Shown piece by piece: positions 34,595-43,998 of a stretch of DNA of 64,000 bases (position 1 is its first letter; each line of letters opens with the position of its first letter). The translations under genes and the position numbers were made by a program. This DNA is from Comamonas testosteroni. Lineage in GTDB: Bacteria > Pseudomonadota > Gammaproteobacteria > Burkholderiales > Burkholderiaceae_C. The notes beneath the pieces are model-generated. The model saw only the letters and a list, made by a program, of their open reading frames with translations, ran no database searches and was not told the origin of the DNA. Where the stretch lies: NCBI RefSeq assembly GCF_003569915.1, contig NZ_KZ984440.1, positions 288,658 to 352,657 on the forward strand, read 5' to 3'.

Positions 34595-37500
34595 TCAGGC
34601 GTTGTTGCCTGCAGCTTGCTCTTCCTTCTCAAACGGCAGCTGCATGGCGCTCAGATCCTTGCGGGTCTCGACCAGAATCAGCGGGCCTTCATCAAGCACG
34701 ACCACGGGTGGGCGCTCACGAGGAATGCGCACGGGCTTAGGCTCGGCGGCAATCGCGGCCTGCACGGCAGCAATCTTTTCTGCATCGGAGTTGATCCACA
34801 GCAGACCCGAAGCGGCAGCCAGCTCCTGCAGGGACGCAATCGGCAGCTCATAGGCCTGGACCTTGGGCTTGACGGGCGCTGCGGCTTGCTCCACCACTTC
34901 AGGCTGGGCCTGAACAGGGGCGGGAGCAGTCACGGCCACTTCAACCACCTCGGCAGCCTGTGCCATCACTGGCTCAGCCACGGGGGCGGCGGGTGGCGCG
35001 CTCACGGGCTCGGATTCCGCAGGCGCTGCTGACACCACAGGTGCTTGCATTTCTGTAGCATCAGGTGCATGTTCTGCCTGGACTTGAGGCGCTACAGCAT
35101 CAAAATAGCTGCGACGCGACGGTTGCTCGCTGGTTTCGGCAGCGGCGGGCGCCTCGGCCGGTACCTGTGCTTCGGCCGCTTGCTCTGTCAGCTGACCTTC
35201 TGCCGCCTGTGCGTCACGTGGTGCGCGGTCGCGGCGGTCACGTCCGTAGCGGTCACGGGAGCGGCGCTGGCGCTGCTCGCGGGGCTGATCGCCGCCTTGT
35301 GCGTCCTGTGCCTGAGCTTCAGAGCCTTCCACCTGCGCGGATTGCACTGCGGCCTCATCGGCCACGGTTTGCATCACCGGCTGGGCATCGCCGTTACGAG
35401 GCTGGCGTTCACGACGGCCTTCGTTGCGCTCGCCGCGTTCACCATTGCGCTCTGTACCACGTTCTTCACGGTTACCGCGATCACCACGTTCCTGGCGGCT
35501 GCGTTCCTGCTTGGGCGCGAACTCCTCATTGGCGTTCAGTGCGGCATCTGCCACCTGGGGCTGACGCTCGTCGCGGCGCTCGTTGCGTTCACCACGCTCG
35601 CCGCCACGGCGATTGCCGCGCTCGGGACGGTCCTGGCGCTGTTGTTGCTCAGGACGGTCACCACGCTGCTGCTCGTCGCGGGCCTGGCCATTGCGGCGGT
35701 TGTTGTTGCTGCGTTCACTGCTGCGCTCGCCGCCGCGGTCATTGCGCTCGCCACCATTGCGGCGGTTGCGGTCGCCACGGCCTTCGTTGCGGCCCTCGCC
35801 ACGGCGGCCATCACGGCTGCCTTCGCGGGCGACAGGGGCAGGAGCTTCCGCCACGGGCGCGGGAGCGGCCACCGGTGCGGGTGTGCCAAAGCCGAACAGG
35901 TTCTTGAGCCAGGCAAAGAAGCCTTGCTCGCGGGCCACCGGGCGCGCAACGGCGGGCGCAGGCGCTGCCGTAGCTGGGGAAGTGCGCTGCTGGCGTGGGG
36001 GGCGTGGCTCGGCAATCGGGGCCGGTGCATCAGGCAGCACGCCCTTGATGACGGGCGTCTGCTTGTTGGTGGGCTCCTGCGAGCGGCGGGTCACCGTGGT
36101 GGCGTCTTCGGGCTCGTCGGCCAGCTTGTAGCTGGCTTCCATGGATTCCAGGCGCGAGTCGTCGTGCTTCAGGCGCTCGAGCTTGTAGTGCGGCGTGTCC
36201 ATGGACTTGTTGGGCACCATGATCACGTTGACGCGCTGCTTGAGCTCGATCTTGGTGATTTCGCTGCGCTTTTCGTTGAGCAGGAAGGAGGCCACTTCCA
36301 CGGGCACCTGGCAGTGCACGGCGGCCGTGTTGTCCTTCATGGACTCTTCCTGAATGATGCGCAGGATTTGCAGCGCCGAAGATTCGGTGTCGCGGATATG
36401 GCCGGAGCCGCCGCAGCGTGGGCAGTTGATGTGCGCGCCTTCGCTCAGAGCGGGCTTGAGGCGCTGGCGGCTCATTTCCATCAGACCAAACTTGCTGATA
36501 GTGCCGAACTGCACGCGGGCACGGTCCTGGCGCAGGGCGTCGCGCAGGCGGTTTTCCACTTCGCGGCGGTTCTTGGCCTCTTCCATGTCGATGAAGTCGA
36601 TCACGATCAGGCCGCCCAGGTCACGCAGGCGCATCTGGCGGGCCACTTCGTCAGCGGCTTCCAGGTTGGTGCGGGTGGCGGTTTCCTCGATATCGCCGCC
36701 CTTGATGGCGCGGGCCGAGTTCACGTCCACGGACACCAGCGCTTCGGTGTGGTCGATCACGATGGCGCCGCCCGAAGGCAGGGTCACGGTGCGCGAGTAG
36801 GCAGATTCAATCTGGTGCTCGATCTGGAAGCGGCTGAATAGGGCTGCATCGTCACGGTAACGCTTCACACGCGCAGCGTGCTCAGGCATCACATGGGCCA
36901 TGAACTGCTGGGCTTGTTCGTAGATGTCATCGGTGTCGATCAGGATGTCGCCGATGTCATTGTTGAAATAGTCGCGGATGGCGCGGATGACCAGGCTTGA
37001 TTCCTGATAGATCAGGAAAGCGCCCTTGGCCGACTTGGCGGCGCCGTCGATGGCATTCCACAGCTTGAGCAGGTAGTTCAAGTCCCACTGCAGCTCGGGC
37101 GCGGTGCGGCCAATGCCGGCAGTGCGCGCGATGATGGACATACCCTTGGGGTATTCCAACTGGTCCATGGCTTCCTTGAGCTCGGCACGGTCTTCGCCCT
37201 CGATGCGGCGCGAAACGCCACCGCCACGGGGGTTGTTGGGCATCAGCACCACATAGCGGCCAGCCAGGGAGATGAAGGTGGTCAGGGCCGCGCCCTTGTT
37301 GCCACGTTCTTCTTTTTCGACCTGAACAATCAGCTCCTGGCCTTCGCGGATCACATCGTTGATGCGAGCCTGGCTGGGGGAGACGCCTTCGGCAAAGTAT
37401 TGCTTGGAGATTTCCTTGAAGGGCAGGAAGCCGTGGCGGTCTTCGCCGTAGTCCACGAAGCAGGCTTCGAGCGAGGGCTCGACGCGGGTCACAACCGCCT

Positions 37501-37627
37501 TGTAGATATTGCCCTTGCGTTGTTCGCGACCTTCGATTTCGATCTCGTAGTCCAGCAGCTTCTGGCCGTCCACAATGGCCAGGCGGCGTTCTTCAGACTG
37601 CGTCGCGTTAATCAGCATCCGTTTCAT
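34595..37627 (-). CDS. rne: ribonuclease E
   Basis: Essential endonuclease that starts mRNA decay and matures rRNA/tRNA; scaffold of the degradosome. 1010 aa. The S1 domain is at about 35-120 and the DNase I-like catalytic core follows. The Zn-link CPRCGGSGH is near residue 402, as in E. coli. From about 520 onward the protein is disordered: a Pro/Ala stretch, then a very Arg/Asn/Gly/Glu-rich RNA-binding region (about 640-800), then Ala/Pro/Gln-rich and a short conserved end. The start [15 protein letters not shown] is canonical. Codons around plus-strand 35060-35105 resemble a mini-repeat remnant. It diverges from rluC. Confidence 0.95.
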   Translation of the reverse strand: MKRMLINATQSEERRLAIVDGQKLLDYEIEIEGREQRKGNIYKAVVTRVEPSLEACFVDYGEDRHGFLPFKEISKQYFAEGVSPSQARINDVIREGQELIVQVEKEERGNKGAALTTFISLAGRYVVLMPNNPRGGGVSRRIEGEDRAELKEAMDQLEYPKGMSIIARTAGIGRTAPELQWDLNYLLKLWNAIDGAAKSAKGAFLIYQESSLVIRAIRDYFNNDIGDILIDTDDIYEQAQQFMAHVMPEHAARVKRYRDDAALFSRFQIEHQIESAYSRTVTLPSGGAIVIDHTEALVSVDVNSARAIKGGDIEETATRTNLEAADEVARQMRLRDLGGLIVIDFIDMEEAKNRREVENRLRDALRQDRARVQFGTISKFGLMEMSRQRLKPALSEGAHINCPRCGGSGHIRDTESSALQILRIIQEESMKDNTAAVHCQVPVEVASFLLNEKRSEITKIELKQRVNVIMVPNKSMDTPHYKLERLKHDDSRLESMEASYKLADEPEDATTVTRRSQEPTNKQTPVIKGVLPDAPAPIAEPRPPRQQRTSPATAAPAPAVARPVAREQGFFAWLKNLFGFGTPAPVAAPAPVAEAPAPVAREGSRDGRRGEGRNEGRGDRNRRNGGERNDRGGERSSERSNNNRRNGQARDEQQRGDRPEQQQRQDRPERGNRRGGERGERNERRDERQPQVADAALNANEEFAPKQERSRQERGDRGNREERGTERNGERGERNEGRRERQPRNGDAQPVMQTVADEAAVQSAQVEGSEAQAQDAQGGDQPREQRQRRSRDRYGRDRRDRAPRDAQAAEGQLTEQAAEAQVPAEAPAAAETSEQPSRRSYFDAVAPQVQAEHAPDATEMQAPVVSAAPAESEPVSAPPAAPVAEPVMAQAAEVVEVAVTAPAPVQAQPEVVEQAAAPVKPKVQAYELPIASLQELAAASGLLWINSDAEKIAAVQAAIAAEPKPVRIPRERPPVVVLDEGPLILVETRKDLSAMQLPFEKEEQAAGNNA

Positions 37628-38226
37628 GATGCACTTCCTTTATTCGTTTTATAGGGCGCGCCGGTCATGGGCACATGCCATCAGACCAACGCGCCTTTGA
37701 CTGGTAATCAAAGACAGGCTCGACAGGAGCCGGAATGCCAGACGGACGCGTTGAAACGAATGAGGAATCTAGGGGCGGTACAGGGCTACGCTACTGATCT
37801 TGGTGTCAAGTCAGCAGCGGAGGTACAGGCCGGGGGACGAGCGGGAGGGGACGCGCATGCAAGCGAGGAACAAAAATGGCTGAGGCGCGTGCCAGGGAGG
37901 TGGGTGGTCTTTTCTGGACGTGGCGCACCTTGGGCGCAAGTCTTGCCTTGCCCCAGAGGTTGATCATCCATGTCCAAAAAATCCACATGCTCGTTGAGAT
38001 TGACGACAGTTGCAGGCTGCTTTTTGCCTGGGCCAACTGCCGCAAGAGATTCCGTATCAGTGTTTCAATTTGTCAGCCTTTGCCAGCATTTCACAGGCGG
38101 CTGCAGCGCTTCTGGCTGCAATTTGCGTGTGCAAAACTGACGGGCATCGACCTGCCTGTGCGGTGGGAAATGGCTGTTTGGACTAAACTCCATGCGAATC
38201 AACCACTTACAACTAGCTCGGCACAG
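37628..38226. promoter_or_regulatory. rne/rluC divergent intergenic region, long rne leader
   Basis: 599 bases with no convincing gene. A long rne 5' UTR is expected from enteric rne autoregulation. GGCGCG (about 37652) can pair with CGCGCC (about 37690) near the rne start. The rluC side has an AT-richer segment (about 38120-38190) where its promoter should lie. A long plus-strand frame runs through here in phase with rluC, but its sequence is not family-like. Confidence 0.5.
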
Positions 38227-39231
38227 GTGAAACACATTATAGAGGGCAAACCGGCACAGGACCGGTCCCAGAATGCAGCCGCGGCCTCCGTGCGGCTCAT
38301 AGAAGTCGATGCCGATTCCGCTGGACAGCGTCTGGACAACTTTCTTTTGCGCCATCTCAAAGGCGTTCCCAAAACCCATGTCTACCGCATCATCCGCAGT
38401 GGGGAAGTGCGCATCAACAAAGGCCGCGTGAGCGCCGAGACGCGCGTGCAAACCGGTGATGTGGTGCGCATTCCGCCGGTACGGATTTCCGAAAAAGTGG
38501 CAGAAAAAGCCGAACGCCCTGCACCGGCTAAGGACTTTCCCGCCCTGTTGGATGACGAATACATGGTCGCGCTGTCCAAACCGGCTGGCGTGGCCGTGCA
38601 TGGCGGCTCGGGCGTGAGCTTTGGCGTGATCGAGCAACTGCGCCAGGCGCGGCCCGAGGCCAAGTTTCTGGAGCTGGTGCACCGCCTGGACCGCGAAACC
38701 TCGGGCATCTTGCTGGTGGCCAAGAAGCGCTCGGCCCTGATCAATCTGCAGGACCAGTTCCGCGAGCGCGAGACGGGCAAGACCTATCTGGCGCTGGTGC
38801 AAGGCACTTGGCCTGCGAATAAAAAGGTGATTGATACACCGCTGCACAAATATCTGCAGGCTGACGGCGAGCGCCGGGTGCGTGTGACCACGGCCGATGA
38901 CCCTGATGGCATGCGCTCCATTACGCTGGTCAAGGTGCGTCAGGTGATGGAAGCGCGGCCGCTGCAGGGGCTGCCGGCGATGAGCTTGCTGGAGGTCACC
39001 ATCAAGACCGGGCGCACGCACCAGATTCGCGTGCACCTGTCTTCGCAAGGCCACCCTATCGTGGGTGATGACAAATACGGTGATTTTGATCTCAACCGTC
39101 GTGTGCAAAAGCATGGGCTCAAGCGCATGTTCCTGCACGCCTGGCGGCTACAGTTCAACCATCCTGCCAGCGGCGAGCGGGTGGAGCTGCGTGCCGAGCT
39201 GCCGCCGGAGTTGGCTGATTTTGTGAACTGA
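38227..39231 (+). CDS. rluC: 23S rRNA pseudouridine synthase RluC
   Basis: Converts U955, U2504 and U2580 (E. coli numbering) of 23S rRNA to pseudouridine. 334 aa. The N-terminal S4 RNA-binding domain spans about 33-95 and the catalytic Asp155 lies in VHRLDRETSG. KTGRTHQIRVH is present further on. I choose the GTG at 38227 (VKHIIEGKPAQ) because family similarity starts soon after; in-frame ATGs upstream, such as 38170, lack support. The divergent rne-rluC pair is conserved in proteobacteria. It heads an operon with the HAD, Rieske and S49 genes. Confidence 0.92.
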   Translation: MKHIIEGKPAQDRSQNAAAASVRLIEVDADSAGQRLDNFLLRHLKGVPKTHVYRIIRSGEVRINKGRVSAETRVQTGDVVRIPPVRISEKVAEKAERPAPAKDFPALLDDEYMVALSKPAGVAVHGGSGVSFGVIEQLRQARPEAKFLELVHRLDRETSGILLVAKKRSALINLQDQFRERETGKTYLALVQGTWPANKKVIDTPLHKYLQADGERRVRVTTADDPDGMRSITLVKVRQVMEARPLQGLPAMSLLEVTIKTGRTHQIRVHLSSQGHPIVGDDKYGDFDLNRRVQKHGLKRMFLHAWRLQFNHPASGERVELRAELPPELADFVN

Positions 39232-39240
39232 CAAGGCTTC

Positions 39241-39936
39241 ATGACTACTGAAATGAACAGCGAAAAAGATAGCGCTCAGCGACCGCGCCGCTTCGATCTT
39301 CTCGCGTTTGACTGGGATGGAACGGTGGCGGATTCCACCGCCATCATCACGCGCAGCATTCAGGAGGCGGTGCGCGATGTGGGCGGCACCGTGCCCAGCG
39401 ATGAGCAGGCCGCCTATGTGATCGGCATGGCACTGATGCCCGCGCTGGCACGCGCTGCGCCCGATGTGCCTCCCGAGAAATATGCCGAGCTGGGCAACCG
39501 CTATCGCCATCATTTCTTTCAGCACCAGAACGATATCTGCCTGTTCAAAGGCATTTTGCCGTTGCTGGCCGACATGCGTGCCCGAGGCCACTGGCTGACC
39601 GTGGCCACCGGCAAAAGCCGTCGCGGGCTCAATGATGCGCTGCAGGACCAGCAGCTCAAGGGCATGTTCGACGGTTCGCGCACGGCTGACGAAACCGCTG
39701 GCAAACCCAGCCCGCTGATGCTGCATGAGCTGATGAGCGAATTTGGCGTGGAGCCCGAGCGCACGCTGATGATTGGCGACACCACGCATGACTTGCAGAT
39801 GGCGGTGAATGCAGGCTGCGCCTGCGTGGGCGTGTCCTACGGCGCCCATGCGCCAGACAACTTTGCCCAGTTCAAGCCGCTGTTTGTGGCGGAGTCGGCC
39901 ATCGAGCTGCACCAGTGGCTGGCGCAAAACGCTTGA
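39241..39936 (+). CDS. HAD-IA family hydrolase (phosphoglycolate phosphatase-like)
   Basis: 231 aa. Nucleophile Asp24 and acid/base Asp26 lie in FDWDGTVADS; motif II/III follow as VATGKSRRGL and KPSPLMLHEL; motif IV is MIGDTTHD. The helical cap of subclass IA (C1) sits between. Substrate not determined. It starts 10 bases after rluC and is translated in the same operon. Confidence 0.85.
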   Translation: MTTEMNSEKDSAQRPRRFDLLAFDWDGTVADSTAIITRSIQEAVRDVGGTVPSDEQAAYVIGMALMPALARAAPDVPPEKYAELGNRYRHHFFQHQNDICLFKGILPLLADMRARGHWLTVATGKSRRGLNDALQDQQLKGMFDGSRTADETAGKPSPLMLHELMSEFGVEPERTLMIGDTTHDLQMAVNAGCACVGVSYGAHAPDNFAQFKPLFVAESAIELHQWLAQNA

Positions 39937-39945
39937 GGGTGACGC

Positions 39946-40311
39946 ATGACGGATGCGATTGAACTGTGTGCCAGCGCCGATCTGATCGATGGGGGGCGGG
40001 CTGTGGCTTTTGACGTGATTTATGCCGGTCAGAGCAATCGGGCCTTTGCCATTCGCTTTGAAGGCCAGGCTCACGCCTACCTGAACCGCTGCAGCCATGT
40101 TCCCATGGAAATGGACTACCAGGAAGGGCAGTTCTTTGACGATACCGGGCGCTGGCTGTTGTGTTCCACCCACGGCGCGGCCTATGCGCCTGATAGTGGA
40201 GCCTGCGCGGGCGGTCCATGTCGCGGTGGTTTGGTGAAAATCAAACTCACCGAGAGCAATGGCACGGTGTACTGGCATACTGAGCCACAACTGAAATCCG
40301 TCGAGTTTTGA
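39946..40311 (+). CDS. Rieske [2Fe-2S] domain protein
   Basis: 121-aa single-domain ferredoxin-like Rieske protein. Cluster ligands are Cys49-x-His51 (RCSHVPME) and Cys73-x-x-His76 (CSTHGAAY). No membrane anchor or oxygenase domain. It may serve as an electron carrier or assembly factor; the role in this conserved betaproteobacterial rluC operon is unknown. Confidence 0.88.
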   Translation: MTDAIELCASADLIDGGRAVAFDVIYAGQSNRAFAIRFEGQAHAYLNRCSHVPMEMDYQEGQFFDDTGRWLLCSTHGAAYAPDSGACAGGPCRGGLVKIKLTESNGTVYWHTEPQLKSVEF

Positions 40312-40312
40312 G

Positions 40313-41383
40313 ATGAGTTCCCCGAACACCCCAGATAACCATGAACCCCAGCAGCCGGTGACGCCGGGTGCCGACCTGTGGTCCAAGACGACCGCAGGGT
40401 CGAATGCACCGGCTTCTTCCGCATCCTCTGCTGCGCCTGCGGCAGGCTCTGCAGGGGCGGGCTGGGAGCGCGACGTGCTGGAAAAGCTGGTCTTTGCGTC
40501 ACTGGCCGAGCAAAAGGCCGCACGCCGCTGGCGCCTGTACAGCCGCCTGCTGTGGACGGCGGTGGTGCTGCTGGTGCTGTGGGTGGTGTTCATCAAGGAT
40601 ACGGCCACCAAGGCCAGCACCTCGCCGCACACGGCAGTGGTCGAGATCAAGGGCGAAATCGCCTCGGGGGCGGACGCCAGCGCCGAGTTCGTGGTGGCCG
40701 CCATGCGCAGCGCCTTTGAAGACTCGGGCTCGCGCGCCGTGGTGCTGCTGATCAACTCTCCCGGTGGCAGCCCCGTGCAGGCGGGCATCATCAATGACGA
40801 GATGATCCGCCTCAAAGCCAAGTACAACAAGCCTTTGTATGCCGTGGTCGAGGAGTCCTGCGCTTCCGCGGCCTACTACATCGCCTCGGGCGCTGATGAG
40901 ATCTTTGTCGACAAGGCCAGCATCGTCGGCAGCATTGGTGTGCTGATGGATGGTTTTGGCTTTACCGGCACCATGGAAAAGCTGGGCGTCGAGCGCCGTC
41001 TGCTGACCGCCGGCGAGAACAAGGGCTTTCTGGACCCGTTCAGCCCCATGTCGCCTCAGCAAAAGGAATACGCCAAGACCATGCTGGAGCAGATTCACCA
41101 GCAGTTCATCGGCGTGGTGAAAAAAGGCCGTGGCGAAAAACTCAAGGAAACGCCTGAAACCTTCAGCGGCCTGTTCTGGACCGGTCAGCAGGCCGTGGAA
41201 ATGGGTCTGGCCGACAAGCTGGGCAGTTTGGACTATGTGGCGCGTGAAGTGGTCAAGGCCGATGAAGTCATCGACTACACCCGCCGCGACAACATGGCCG
41301 AGCGCCTGGCCAAGCGATTTGGTGCAGCTGTCGGTGCCGGCTCCGTGCAGGCCATGCGCAACCTGACCTCATCCATTCATTAA
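40313..41383 (+). CDS. sppA: S49 family signal-peptide peptidase (SppA-like)
   Basis: 356-aa inner-membrane serine protease that degrades cleaved signal peptides. A Pro/Ala-rich cytoplasmic tail (1-50) precedes a membrane segment (about 82-100), then one S49 domain. The Ser in ASIVGSIGVLMDGFGF and a Lys of the SppA Ser/Lys dyad lie in the conserved region. It is the short single-domain type, unlike the 618-aa enteric SppA. The ATG is 1 base after the Rieske stop. Confidence 0.87.
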   Translation: MSSPNTPDNHEPQQPVTPGADLWSKTTAGSNAPASSASSAAPAAGSAGAGWERDVLEKLVFASLAEQKAARRWRLYSRLLWTAVVLLVLWVVFIKDTATKASTSPHTAVVEIKGEIASGADASAEFVVAAMRSAFEDSGSRAVVLLINSPGGSPVQAGIINDEMIRLKAKYNKPLYAVVEESCASAAYYIASGADEIFVDKASIVGSIGVLMDGFGFTGTMEKLGVERRLLTAGENKGFLDPFSPMSPQQKEYAKTMLEQIHQQFIGVVKKGRGEKLKETPETFSGLFWTGQQAVEMGLADKLGSLDYVAREVVKADEVIDYTRRDNMAERLAKRFGAAVGAGSVQAMRNLTSSIH

Positions 41384-41389
41384 AACAAG

Positions 41390-41432
41390 GCTCTAGTCCT
41401 TAATGAATATAGACTGATAGCTATTGATTCAG
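41390..41432. repeat. Comamonad dispersed mini-repeat
   Basis: GGCTCTAGTCCTTAATGAATA then TAGACTGATAGCTATTGATT. Same block order as 60775 and 51570. Confidence 0.65.
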
Positions 41433-41436
41433 GAGT

Positions 41437-41478
41437 AAAAAATCCCGCTGCAGACACCGGTTCTGCAGCGGGATTTTT
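41437..41478. terminator. bidirectional intrinsic terminator
   Basis: AAAAATCCCGCTGCAG / CTGCAGCGGGATTTTT stem with a nine-base loop, usable by the plus-strand sppA operon and the minus-strand methylase gene. Confidence 0.9.
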
Positions 41479-41493
41479 GATGGAGCGTGCTGT

Positions 41494-42282
41494 TCAGCGA
41501 CCGATGGAGAACACGACGGGCGTGCGGTTGTCCGGCGGAGCATTGCGCTGGCGCCATTCGCGCACCAGATGGCTTTCGATGCGCGCCGTCTCCAGCGTCA
41601 AGCCACTGGCCAGCGCGAGGCGTGTATTGGGCTGCAGTGTCTGCAGCAGTGCCTGCCACAGTGTGGCATTGCGGTAGGGCGTCTCGATGAACTGCTGGGT
41701 CTGGCCGTGGCGCAGCGCCAGGCCTTCAAGCTCCTTGATGCGGGCCGTGCGCTCGCCAGCATCCTGCGGCACATAGCCGACAAAGGCAAAGTTCTGACCA
41801 TTGAGGCCGCTGGCAGCCAGTCCCAGCAGCAGCGACACAGGGCCGATCAGCGGCACGACGCGAATGCCCAGATCATGCGCAGCGCGCACGATGGAGCTGC
41901 CCGGGTCGGCCACGGCAGGCATGCCTGCTTCACTGATCAGGCCCATATCCTGACCCGCCAGCGCAGGTGCCAGCAGCGGCTTGGGGTCAAACACCGCGCC
42001 ACCTTTGTTGCCGTGGTCGCCTTTTTTGTGGGCTTCACGCGGCAACTCGGCAATGTTTTGCTCCTGCAGCGTGGCGGCCAGCGGGAAGAGGGCGTCGATG
42101 CGCTTGAGGTAGGCGCGGGCGGTCTTGGCGTTCTCGCTGATCCAGTGCGTCAGGCTGGCGGCGCGGCGCAGCGTGCCTTCGGGCAGGACTTCGGTCAGTG
42201 CCGTCTGGCTTTCACAGCCAAAATCGAGTGGAGCCGGTACAAGATATAGGGTACCTGCTTTGTTTTTGGTAGCGTCATTCAT
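41494..42282 (-). CDS. RsmI-like SAM-dependent methyltransferase (tetrapyrrole methylase fold)
   Basis: 262-aa protein of the TP-methylase family. GLISEAGMPAVADPGSSIVR and VPLIGPVSLLLGLAASG are the SAM-binding and substrate motifs shared with RsmI (16S rRNA C1402 2'-O-methylation). The N-terminus (GTLYLVPAPLDFG) is less like RsmI than a true orthologue would be, so this is the paralogue often annotated only as SAM-dependent methyltransferase. Its start overlaps the maf stop by ATGA. Confidence 0.82.
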   Translation of the reverse strand: MNDATKNKAGTLYLVPAPLDFGCESQTALTEVLPEGTLRRAASLTHWISENAKTARAYLKRIDALFPLAATLQEQNIAELPREAHKKGDHGNKGGAVFDPKPLLAPALAGQDMGLISEAGMPAVADPGSSIVRAAHDLGIRVVPLIGPVSLLLGLAASGLNGQNFAFVGYVPQDAGERTARIKELEGLALRHGQTQQFIETPYRNATLWQALLQTLQPNTRLALASGLTLETARIESHLVREWRQRNAPPDNRTPVVFSIGR

Positions 42283-42857
42283 GGCAGAACAACTCCCGCA
42301 GCACGCAGCAGCTGGCAGGTGCGAATCAGCGGCAGGCCGATCAGCGCCGTGGGGTCGTCGCTGACGATAGCGTCCAGCAGCGCAATGCCTAGGCCTTCGC
42401 TCTTGGCTGAGCCTGCACAGTCATAAGGCTGCTCGGCGCGCAGATAGCGCTCGATCTCGGCGTCGTTCAGCTCGCGAAAGCGCACCTGCACCGTCACCAC
42501 GCTGGACTCGGCAAAGCCGGTTTCCAGGCAGGTCACGCACACACCGGTATGGAAATTCATCTGGCGGCCACTCATCTGGCGCAACTGCTCAGTGGCGCGC
42601 TCGTGCGTGCCGGGCTTGGATAGGGGCTGGCCGTCGAGCTCGGGTACCTGGTCGGAGCCGATCACGATGGCGCCAGGGTGCAACTGGGCCACGGCAGCGG
42701 CCTTGGCGCGCGCCAGGCGCAGGCTCAGGTCAAAAGGGGTTTCGCCGGAAAGCGGAGTTTCATCCACTTCGGGAGAAACGGTTTCAAACGGCAGTTGCAG
42801 TCGGCTGAGCAGCTCACGGCGATAGCGGGAGGTGGAGCCGAGGATCAATGGGCGCAT
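42279..42857 (-). CDS. Maf/YceF family nucleoside triphosphate pyrophosphatase
   Basis: 192 aa from the ATG at 42857 (MRPLILGSTSRYRRELL), which matches YceF-type starts; an ATG at 42887 would add 10 residues and is also possible. GSTSRYRRELL, PEVDETP, IGSDQV and CAGSAKSEGLG place it with YceF, which hydrolyses m7GTP in E. coli. It diverges from yceD and is coupled to the methylase gene. Confidence 0.87.
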   Translation of the reverse strand: MRPLILGSTSRYRRELLSRLQLPFETVSPEVDETPLSGETPFDLSLRLARAKAAAVAQLHPGAIVIGSDQVPELDGQPLSKPGTHERATEQLRQMSGRQMNFHTGVCVTCLETGFAESSVVTVQVRFRELNDAEIERYLRAEQPYDCAGSAKSEGLGIALLDAIVSDDPTALIGLPLIRTCQLLRAAGVVLP

Positions 42858-42912
42858 AAGGCGTCCGGCAATCAAGGAGTCAGGCATGGCGGGATTCTCT
42901 TACACTCGCTGC

Positions 42913-43467
42913 ATGAGCAAGGATTTTTCTGCGACCCGTCTGGATGTGCGTGCATTCGCACAGGCAGGCGGTCATTTGGAAGGCGAAGCCCCATTGTCGG
43001 CCTTCAAACGTCTGGCTGCTGACGCGCTGGCCGTTGAGGGCGAGCAGCCCATGGTGCGCTGGGAAGCCGATGGCGAGCTGGTCGAGCAAACCGGCGGCAG
43101 CGGCCATGTCTGGCTGCATGTGAGCGCCGAGGTCGAGCTGCCCATGACCTGCCAGCGCTGCCTGACCGAGGCCCATATTCCCCTGTATGTCGACCGGTCA
43201 TTCCGCTTTGTGGCGGACGAAGCCACGGCAGAGCTGGAAGATGACGACAGCGATGAAGACTTGCTGGCCCTGAGCCGCGAGTTCGATCTTCTGGCGCTGA
43301 TCGAGGACGAGTTGCTGATGGAGGTGCCTGTGGTGCCCCGTCATGACGAATGTCCCGTACCCGTCAAGCTGGAATCCAGCGACGCTGACTTCGAGCAAGC
43401 CAATGAGCAAAAGGAAAACCCTTTTGCCGTGCTGCAATCACTCAACGTAGGCAAATCTGCCGATTGA
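42913..43467 (+). CDS. yceD: YceD/DUF177 family protein, 23S rRNA accumulation factor
   Basis: 184 aa. CQRC (about 79-82) and a C-terminal DECPVP form the cysteine pattern of the family; an acidic centre (ELEDDDSDEDLL) is typical. In E. coli and plants YceD supports 23S rRNA accumulation. Its place directly before rpmF is conserved across proteobacteria. The ATG at 42913 (MSKDFSATRL) is used rather than a longer upstream frame that overlaps maf. Confidence 0.88.
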   Translation: MSKDFSATRLDVRAFAQAGGHLEGEAPLSAFKRLAADALAVEGEQPMVRWEADGELVEQTGGSGHVWLHVSAEVELPMTCQRCLTEAHIPLYVDRSFRFVADEATAELEDDDSDEDLLALSREFDLLALIEDELLMEVPVVPRHDECPVPVKLESSDADFEQANEQKENPFAVLQSLNVGKSAD

Positions 43468-43525
43468 TCATTCCAGTGACACGCTGGGGATTTGAAACCG
43501 CCTAGGTCGCGAAAAGCGTTTGCGC

Positions 43526-43531
43526 TATAAT
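43526..43531 (+). promoter_or_regulatory. candidate rpmF promoter -10 box
   Basis: TATAAT about 87 bases before the rpmF start; the -35 region is weak. Suggests rpmF can be transcribed apart from yceD. Confidence 0.4.
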
Positions 43532-43617
43532 CGTGAGCTTCGCGCGAATCCCCCCTCGTGTCTTTAATGGGCTGATCGCGTTTTTTACCAACCCTTTCGA
43601 GATACACAGGAGCCACC

Positions 43618-43800
43618 ATGGCTGTTCAGCAAAACAAGAAGTCCCCCTCCAAGCGCGGCATGCACCGTTCGCACAACGCACTGAATGTGCCTGGCATCGC
43701 TGTGGAAGCCACTACTGGCGAAACCCACCTGCGTCACCACATCAGCCCCAACGGTGTGTACCGTGGTCGCCAAGTGCTGAAGAACAAGTCCGAAGCCTAA
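43618..43800 (+). CDS. rpmF: 50S ribosomal protein L32
   Basis: 60 aa, full length for bL32. [20 protein letters not shown] is the canonical start; the C-terminal zinc cysteines of some L32 proteins are absent, as in other proteobacteria of this group. A strong ribosome binding site (AGGAG) precedes the ATG. Confidence 0.97.
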   Translation: MAVQQNKKSPSKRGMHRSHNALNVPGIAVEATTGETHLRHHISPNGVYRGRQVLKNKSEA

Positions 43801-43818
43801 GCGACGACTGCTCTCCCG

Positions 43819-43855
43819 AAAGCCCGTTGCTACATTATTTGTAGCACGGGCTTTT
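43819..43855 (+). terminator. intrinsic terminator between rpmF and plsX
   Basis: AAAGCCCG-tt-GCTACA / TGTAGC-a-CGGGC followed by TTTT. It should limit read-through from the ribosomal protein gene into fatty-acid genes. Confidence 0.85.
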
Positions 43856-43998
43856 GTGTTTCGGAGGAGCTATTTGCAAAATCAGTGTGCAAGCGTTCAA
43901 ACTGGCGCTGGTTTTGCAGATAACTCCCGTCAATCCCGTAGCGGTCGGCAGACCGCTCAACCCCTTACCCCAAGCCCGAATGGACTTGTCAGTCGCCC

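Noticed and set aside
35401..35900. Regular repetitive sequence in rne that could suggest an array
   Set aside because: It is codon-level low complexity for an Arg/Glu/Asn/Gly-rich protein segment, not spaced identical repeats, so not a CRISPR array.
35045..36841. 598-codon plus-strand frame opposite rne, very hydrophobic in translation
   Set aside because: The Ala/Leu/Val run is the antisense of the Arg/Asn/Gly-rich RNase E tail; it only mimics a membrane protein.
37876..38226. N-terminal extension of rluC in the same frame
   Set aside because: About 117 codons without family similarity or a ribosome binding site; they overlap the likely promoter.
39148..40830. 560-codon minus-strand frame opposite the HAD, Rieske and sppA genes
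   Set aside because: Spans three coupled plus-strand genes and has no family match.
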